A stretch of DNA of 64,000 nucleotides, taken from positions 15,894,434 to 15,958,433 of the forward strand of contig JAAOOA010000033.1 in NCBI GenBank assembly GCA_012861695.1, in the 5' to 3' direction. The notes beneath the pieces are model-generated. The model had not been told where the DNA came from, searched no databases, and was given only the letters and a program-made list of their open reading frames with translations. Origin of the DNA: Trematomus loennbergii (Eukaryota > Chordata > Actinopteri > Perciformes > Nototheniidae). Both the position numbers and the translations under genes were made by a program. Below are positions 58,515 to 64,000 of this stretch, one piece after another (the first letter of the stretch is position 1; the number at the start of each line of letters is the position of its first letter).

Positions 58515-59339
58515 GGCCGGGAGAGTGACTGAGACGGACGTATGTACAGAAACCACAATGAAAAAAATAAAAAAATAAAATCCTGATCCGACTTACCATA
58601 ACAGGAGAAAAGAGGAGATGTGAGTGGAGCTGGTGCAGAGCGCAGGGTTCAGCCTGCTCAACAGTGCCCCTCTGTTTTGAATCTACGCAAGTGATTCGTC
58701 TCCTGGCGCTGTGACTGGAGCGGTGCAACGAGTTCATTCGAAGGTTCAGCTGAGGTAACGGCACAGACGCTTTTCACTGTGCGCTTGAGGGTTTTTTTTT
58801 TTCCCCTCTCCCTCCTGCTTGCTCTAGCGCCCACTGTGCTCAGTCCAGCGTAGCACAGCAGCGGCACAGAGACGGAGGAGAAAAAAGCACATTTCTTCGG
58901 CAATTACGAAAAAAAGAGAAGGAGGTGAATAAACGGGCGAGCCAGCTGTATTATCCGACAAGCAAAAAACATAAAAATGCTATTCAAATGCTCTTGAGTT
59001 GTCAAACATGAGCTCGCTGTCCACATCGAGGTAAAAAGGATTTAAAGGAAAGCTGGAGACAAAGAAAAACACTCACCCTGACACACACTGTCTCTAAGTT
59101 AAAGGAGCAGCCACTATCTGCTGGAGGAAGACTTCCAGGCAGACACAGTCTATTAGTGGAGCGCAATCTGCTTTAATCCATAAAAGATAAAGGGAGAGCA
59201 ACAAATGTGGCAGCCACGCAAACGCCTATCTCTCTCTCTCTCCCCCCCCCCTCGGCTCCCCGTCTCACACACAGGCACGCGCACATAGTGGCAGATCTGA
59301 TTCAATATATGAATGCATCTGGTGAAGTGGCCCCCGGGC

Positions 59340-59364
59340 TGACTCATGTGCTCTCTTCCTGGAA
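59340..59364. promoter_or_regulatory. AP-1 and STAT motif pair upstream of mir-21
   Basis: TGACTCA (59340-59346) is a perfect AP-1 site and TTCCTGGAA (59356-59364) a perfect STAT-type palindrome, with nine bases between them. They lie about 0.85 kb upstream of the mir-21 hairpin in its direction of transcription. In mammals miR-21 is induced through AP-1 and STAT3 sites in its upstream region. Further TGAGTCA sites occur at 60867-60873 and 63053-63059. Function here is inference. Confidence 0.45.
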
Positions 59365-60041
59365 GCAGAACAATAACGGCAGACAAAGAGACCAGCAGGG
59401 GGATTCAGGGCCGATTTATCATTCCTCGTCCAAAAGTACCTTGATGGGCTTTACTGCGCGGACAATAGAAGAGGTGGTCGTCCAAAGAACCGTGAAACAT
59501 TGGTTAACATCTCTACAATACAGTGACTTAGAGCTCTAAAATATGACACCATCATAAAGTCTTATCTTACCACGGATAATACTGCATAACAACTCTACAG
59601 TACTCTTCCTAATAATCAGATAACACATCATTATTTTATTGAACGAAAAAAGTAGCGCTGAATTTACAGAACATTCACGGCGCAACAAAAGGAAGCTTAC
59701 TCAAAAAATGGGAATTAAAGAGACTCCACGGACAATAATGGTCTTCTAGTGCAGCTTAAGGCCTCACTGGGGAAATGACTGCCTACTTCTCACGTGCTCA
59801 AAGTGCCGACATGAACTACTCCACGCATCCCGACAAGAAAACCTACCTTACAACTGCTGAAACACTACCAAAAGCAAGGCCTGGAAAAACGAGTCCAAGT
59901 TCAACATCAACATGTTGCTACAACAACACCACAGGAACTAGATGCAGCGCCTCAGATAATGGTGGCTTGTCAGCTGAAATGAGTCGGGGGTTTGGGGAGA
60001 GCTTCTGAAGTTGATGCTTGGCAGTGATGGCTATCTGGCCT

Positions 60042-61434
60042 TCACTCCGTCTTGCCCTCCGAGTGTTTCCCCGGCTGCCTGCGCTGGCTGTAGCTCTGGG
60101 CCATGGAGTTGACAATGGAGCAGACAAAGAAGCATACCATGATGACCACAACCTTCTCGAAGAGCCACGGCAGCCAGCTCTCCTCCTGCCAGGAACCACA
60201 GCGAGAACAGAGAGAGAGAGAGAGAGAGGAGCTCGGTCAGTAAGTTTAGTGCCCCCCCCCCCCTCTTCACCCCACACCCTGCTATCCCCTCTGCTCCTGA
60301 TGCTGTAGGCTAGGTGGGGATCCAGCTCCATGTGCAGGACAGATAGAGATCAGGGGTAATAAAACACGCGGCAGCCCCCCCCCCGTCCTCCCTCCCAACG
60401 CCCCCGCTGACCCCATCCTGCAGCCTGCCTCCACCAAGTTAAATTGCCTCGCTTCACTCCTGTAACTGCAGCGGGCTCAAGTTACAAGGAAAAAGGAACA
60501 TTGTTCTAAAAAATGCCTTAATCTGTCCTTGTGCAACTCAAAGTTTATCCTGTTTTTTTTCCTTTCTGCTTCTTAGTAAGTGATTGAAAAAAGAAAAAAG
60601 AATTTTCAATGAATAAAGAGACAAAGAGGGAGTGAGGAATGGAGGAAAACGCTTTGAAAGAGAAACAGGCTACAGCTACAACTGGCTCTTTTTGTTCTAG
60701 ACAGGGGGTTTTGATGGATTGTCAGTGGCGGAGGGGGGGGGGGGGGCCCCGCCCCGGTCTACAGTCAGCGCTGAGTTCAGGCGGGGCATTGAGTGCAAGT
60801 GTGTGTGTGTGACACATAGGGGAGTGACCACACAGCACACACACTCCCAATTGGTAAGATGGAGCATGAGTCAGCACGCCCCGCGCTACAGTAGTACAGT
60901 TCAATACAGCGAGTGGAGCCAGACCCCACACTGGCCCCTCTTCCTACACCCCCCCTCCCCTCCCTTCCCCTCCCCTCCAGCCCGCCCAGTGCAGCGCTAA
61001 CCTACTCTGTTATTCTGGCCCTAAACAAGCCCCTGTAATCTACTCTAGCACTACAGGTTATAGTCAAGTCTACAACATGTCTCTTATTAATACAAAAAAA
61101 GATATGAAACTGATAAAAAGTGGTACAGGTAGAGAGGGTGAGAACATGAGAGAGGGAAAATGGGTCAGAGATATAAAGGAAGGCTCAGATAAAGAGAAGA
61201 AAGGGACAGAAAAAAAAGTGGAGGGAGAAGGAGTGAAAGAGGCAAAAGTAAGGGGGCCGCATTCTTGTCTTGGCGCGCGCACATGAATGAATAGGGGCCG
61301 TGAGCTGGGGGGTCGAGGCCCCTATACTTACAGTCGGGATCCCCTCTCCGGCGTGATGGTGCAGCTTGGCCTTCTGGGTCTCCAAGTACTCCCTGAAGGG
61401 CTTCTGCAGTGCCGCACCCAGCAGTGGAAACGCT
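60042..61434 (-). CDS. vmp1: Vacuole membrane protein 1, last two coding exons (5' part outside the window)
   Basis: VMP1 is a multi-pass ER membrane protein of the DedA/VTT superfamily with lipid scramblase activity, needed for autophagosome formation and lipoprotein release. Two consecutive coding exons are seen. Exon 61434-61332 encodes [20 protein letters not shown], then [14 protein letters not shown], matching the mammalian LQKPFQEYLEAQRQKLHH region. Exon 60185-60042 encodes [20 protein letters not shown], then [16 protein letters not shown], the final membrane helix, and ends HSEGKTE and stop (mammals NSEEKTK). Phases agree: phase 2 into the first exon, phase 0 between the two. The acceptors are CTGGCAG and GGAGGCAG and the donor is GTAAGT. 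The preceding exon, with the rest of the VTT domain, was not found before 64000 and must lie beyond the window. mir-21 follows downstream on the same strand. Confidence 0.93.
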
Positions 61435-61497
61435 CTGCCTCCACCAACACACAGAGACAGAGAGGGTGGGAAGAAGAGAGGAAAAGGAGGGAAAGGA

Positions 61498-61532
<35 letters not shown>

Positions 61533-64000
61533 GAAGGGGAGGAAGGGGGGGAGGCACAAATCACGTCACGTCATTGTTACTCACCAGCCCAAGGGCAGCA
61601 ACAAAGGGAGGCATGCTGTCCTGTGTCCTGTACAGTGTCGCTCCCCCCTGCTTCCTCTCTCGGAGAAGAGAGAGAGAGAGAGAGGGGCAACGAGTGCAAT
61701 CCCGTCACTGCTCATCCCCACACACACACATCCCCACACACTCACACACACAGTAAAACACAGACTATACCACAGCTCTAGAAAACAGTGCTGCTGAAAA
61801 ACAAAAAGAGGAAAAAATGAAATAAAGATAAATAAAGTTGTCCAGTCCTAACAGCAGCGGTAGTCAGCCACATTCTCCCGCTCTGTTCTCCTCTCCTCTC
61901 CTCTCCTCTCCTTTCCTCTCACACACACACACACACATACTCGGCTTCCTCTCACTCACACACACGCACCACGGTGAACCCGTTCAACTCCCCTGCAGTG
62001 CCTCCTCTGCCGCTGCAGCGGGGAGAAATGAATGACTTCTCAGAACTCTCACATTTATCACAGGCGGTTCCTGTAAGAACTGGTTTCAGCCAATTAATGA
62101 GGAAGTGAGTCGTACCCGAGCTGTGTCATCACTGGCTAAGATCTGGGGGGGATGGCCCACAGAGGGAGGGAGCTCCTGTAAGACAGCCCATATTAGGAAA
62201 CCCATACAAGATTTAGGCACCAACTACAAGCATACTACTAACCCCCCACCCCCAACCCCCTCATCCTCACACACACACAAAAAAGACGCAAGAGAATGCC
62301 CTGGAATAGCGAATGAGCGGCCCATCCCTTGGCTGGAGTTAGTGATTAATCACTAAACAAATACATACTAAAGACCTTCACTTATTCTCTTTTGTGGCTA
62401 TACACACTCAATTATATCCCCGAGCCATTGTTTAAAAACCTTCCTCATGTTCCTACTCTTTTGTTTAAGTTGGGGAGGCATCATCAAAGCTCGGAGACAC
62501 ATCAAAGATTTGAAAGCAGCTTTGCGTGGGCAGTGGTGTCACACACGGTTGAGTTTATAGCTGATAACTTTCTCCGAGGGAGGCAAGTCATTTCCGTCCC
62601 TCCACACCTCCGCACACACACCTATGTTAAATGATTTGAGTTTACAACAAGGAAGCCGTTTAGTAATCATTAACTTCATATCAGGTCATGCATTCTACAT
62701 GTGAGAGCCGACAGGAAGTGTAACAGATGGATCTCGCTTTATATGACACAATAGAAAATGGTATCAAAAATCAAGTTGTTTTTTTTTGGAGGGAAACTAA
62801 GCCTCTCCTTTTCCCATCCCCCACTTTTTAAAATTCCTAACATCTAAACACTCTGAAACTCACCAAACTAATTAAAAAAGATACGTAACCTGGATGAAAT
62901 GCTGAATAACAGTTTGCTCATGACAAAAAGATCAGAAAACACATGTGGAAATATACCAGTTCAGCAGATACAAGTAAACAGGCGAGGACAAAGAGTAAGG
63001 GAAAGAGTTTTCAGAAATGGCGGCGAATCATCTCCTACACGATGAGCAATACTGAGTCATGAGCCCGGGCAAATCCACCAACAAAGCAGCTCCAAGCCAT
63101 GAGTCTAAAACACGTTTTAATGCCTGAGAGTCACAGCACCTCACCGGCTTTACAATAAAAACTCTGCTGATTTTGTGCTTTTTTTTGGGATATATCGTTA
63201 CTTTCTTCAGAAGGTTTTATGAAATTGAGGATTTAAGAATTTCTACTGTAAGTGTGTTCATGATTTACCTGCAAGTACCTGTGCTGAACATTTTAACTTG
63301 AAAGAGGTTCACAATATTGTCATTTCATGTACTTCTGATTAGGATTAAATAAGGAATGTGCATGCTTTAAATATATGTAATCCATAATAATGTGTTGTAC
63401 AGTGACTGCTTTAAGAAAAGGTTTTAATGTTAAGTAAAAGTTTGGAAAATGACATTTTCTAAGTTCTTTCTTTGTTGAGTAAAGGCGAGAGAGGGAAAAA
63501 CCAGAAGCTGAACTTTACAACAGCCATAAGATGTAATTTGGCAAACAGTAAACCTGAGCTATTTACTCAGGAGCCACTGAACATACATTAACAAAGGGTT
63601 TGGTAAAATCCTGAGCTTTAAGTGAAACAGAAAACACCTCTCTTTTTCTCGGTAATCACTTTGTTCTGGAGGAGTCAGAAAAGACATACATTTGAACGAA
63701 AGTATTTACAGCACTTTTTAAAAAGCAGAACATCTGTGTGCTTTAACTCTAAATGCTCTATAACAATGTCTGTTTGAACTTTAAAGGCTTATTCATGAAA
63801 ACAATCATGTCTCAATTTATGGTGATCATTACTAGGTCAAAAATGTAGATTGACTAGATGAGCATGCATCATATAATCTAGTTCCAAATTAAATATAAAG
63901 ATGCAGGGATAGTCATTAAGAAAATAAAAAGAGTCTCTATTTGAATCGGCTGAAAACAGCAGTGACATGAATGTGCATTATATTATTATTATAAAGTCAT
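61435..64000 (-). other. vmp1: vmp1 intron sequence to the window edge
   Basis: Inferred intron upstream of the penultimate coding exon. It contains GA and CT/CA simple repeats (about 61499-61529, 61665-61683, 61890-61940) and two TGAGTCA-class AP-1 motifs nearby. No VMP1 exon was recognisable here. Confidence 0.5.
61499..61529. repeat. (GA)n microsatellite
   Basis: Perfect AG run of about 30 bases. The overlapping open frames rich in RERE or SLSL are artefacts of it. Confidence 0.9.

Larger units (their letters stand above)
57536..60041 (-). other. 3' transcribed region: vmp1 3' end and primary mir-21 transcript
   Basis: Extends from the vmp1 stop codon to a minus-strand AATAAA (57550-57555). 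In mammals the primary miR-21 transcript begins within VMP1 and runs past its 3' end, and VMP1 readthrough can also yield miR-21. The same layout is inferred here. No splice structure was established. A CA microsatellite is included. Confidence 0.55.

Noticed and set aside
61570..61620. Possible extra vmp1 exon (minus strand frame MPPFVAALGL before a GTGAGT)
   Set aside because: The donor looks good, but the residues do not match the VMP1 sequence expected before LQKPF, and the phase (needs 2) does not fit.
61287..61781. 164-codon plus-strand open frame and opposing frames
   Set aside because: Driven by the GA/CT microsatellites and antisense to a real vmp1 exon (61332-61434).

Overview
This window is vertebrate nuclear DNA, almost certainly from a teleost fish. 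The genes are spread over many short exons with GT-AG introns. The repeats are typical of fish (non-LTR retrotransposon 3' tails, small non-autonomous DNA transposons, long CA/TG microsatellites), and a mir-21 hairpin carries the fish form of the mature miRNA. No prokaryotic or viral gene is visible.

Layout. (1) 1-26.3 kb is a gene desert. It holds a TTAA-flanked MITE (3868-4308), a TA-flanked 1.25 kb TIR element (20553-21803), an adjoining decayed LINE (about 21.8-23.96 kb), microsatellites and a CTCF-type motif. (2) 26.4-29.6 kb, minus strand: a small coiled-coil gene of eight coding exons. It may end in a membrane tail (TMCO5-like, tentative) or, by an alternative splice, in a short soluble tail. 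(3) 31.8-38.0 kb, plus strand: rnft1, a multi-pass membrane RING E3 ligase. (4) 38.4-48.1 kb, minus strand: rps6kb1 (p70 S6 kinase 1), all 15 coding exons, tail to tail with rnft1. (5) 48.2-57.5 kb: intergenic, with LINE/SINE-like tails and a CTCF-type motif. (6) 57.5-64 kb, minus strand: the last two coding exons of vmp1, followed downstream by mir-21 and a poly(A) signal.

The order vmp1 - mir-21 - rps6kb1 - rnft1 is the conserved order of human 17q23, read right to left. Human TUBD1 lies between VMP1/MIR21 and RPS6KB1, and I do not see it here.

The least expected observation is a set of six apparent single-base indels, mostly in short G or C runs, that break the reading frames of rnft1 (three) and rps6kb1 (three) inside otherwise well conserved exons. 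Splice sites and domain sequence around them are intact, so sequencing or assembly error is likelier than true pseudogenes. Automatic gene calling will split or truncate both genes. Other points worth a look are the two possible C-termini of the coiled-coil gene and an adjacent AP-1/STAT motif pair upstream of mir-21. Functionally, S6K1 (mTORC1 output), VMP1 (ER scramblase for autophagosome formation), RNFT1 (ER quality-control ligase) and miR-21 are neighbours by ancient synteny and are not an operon.
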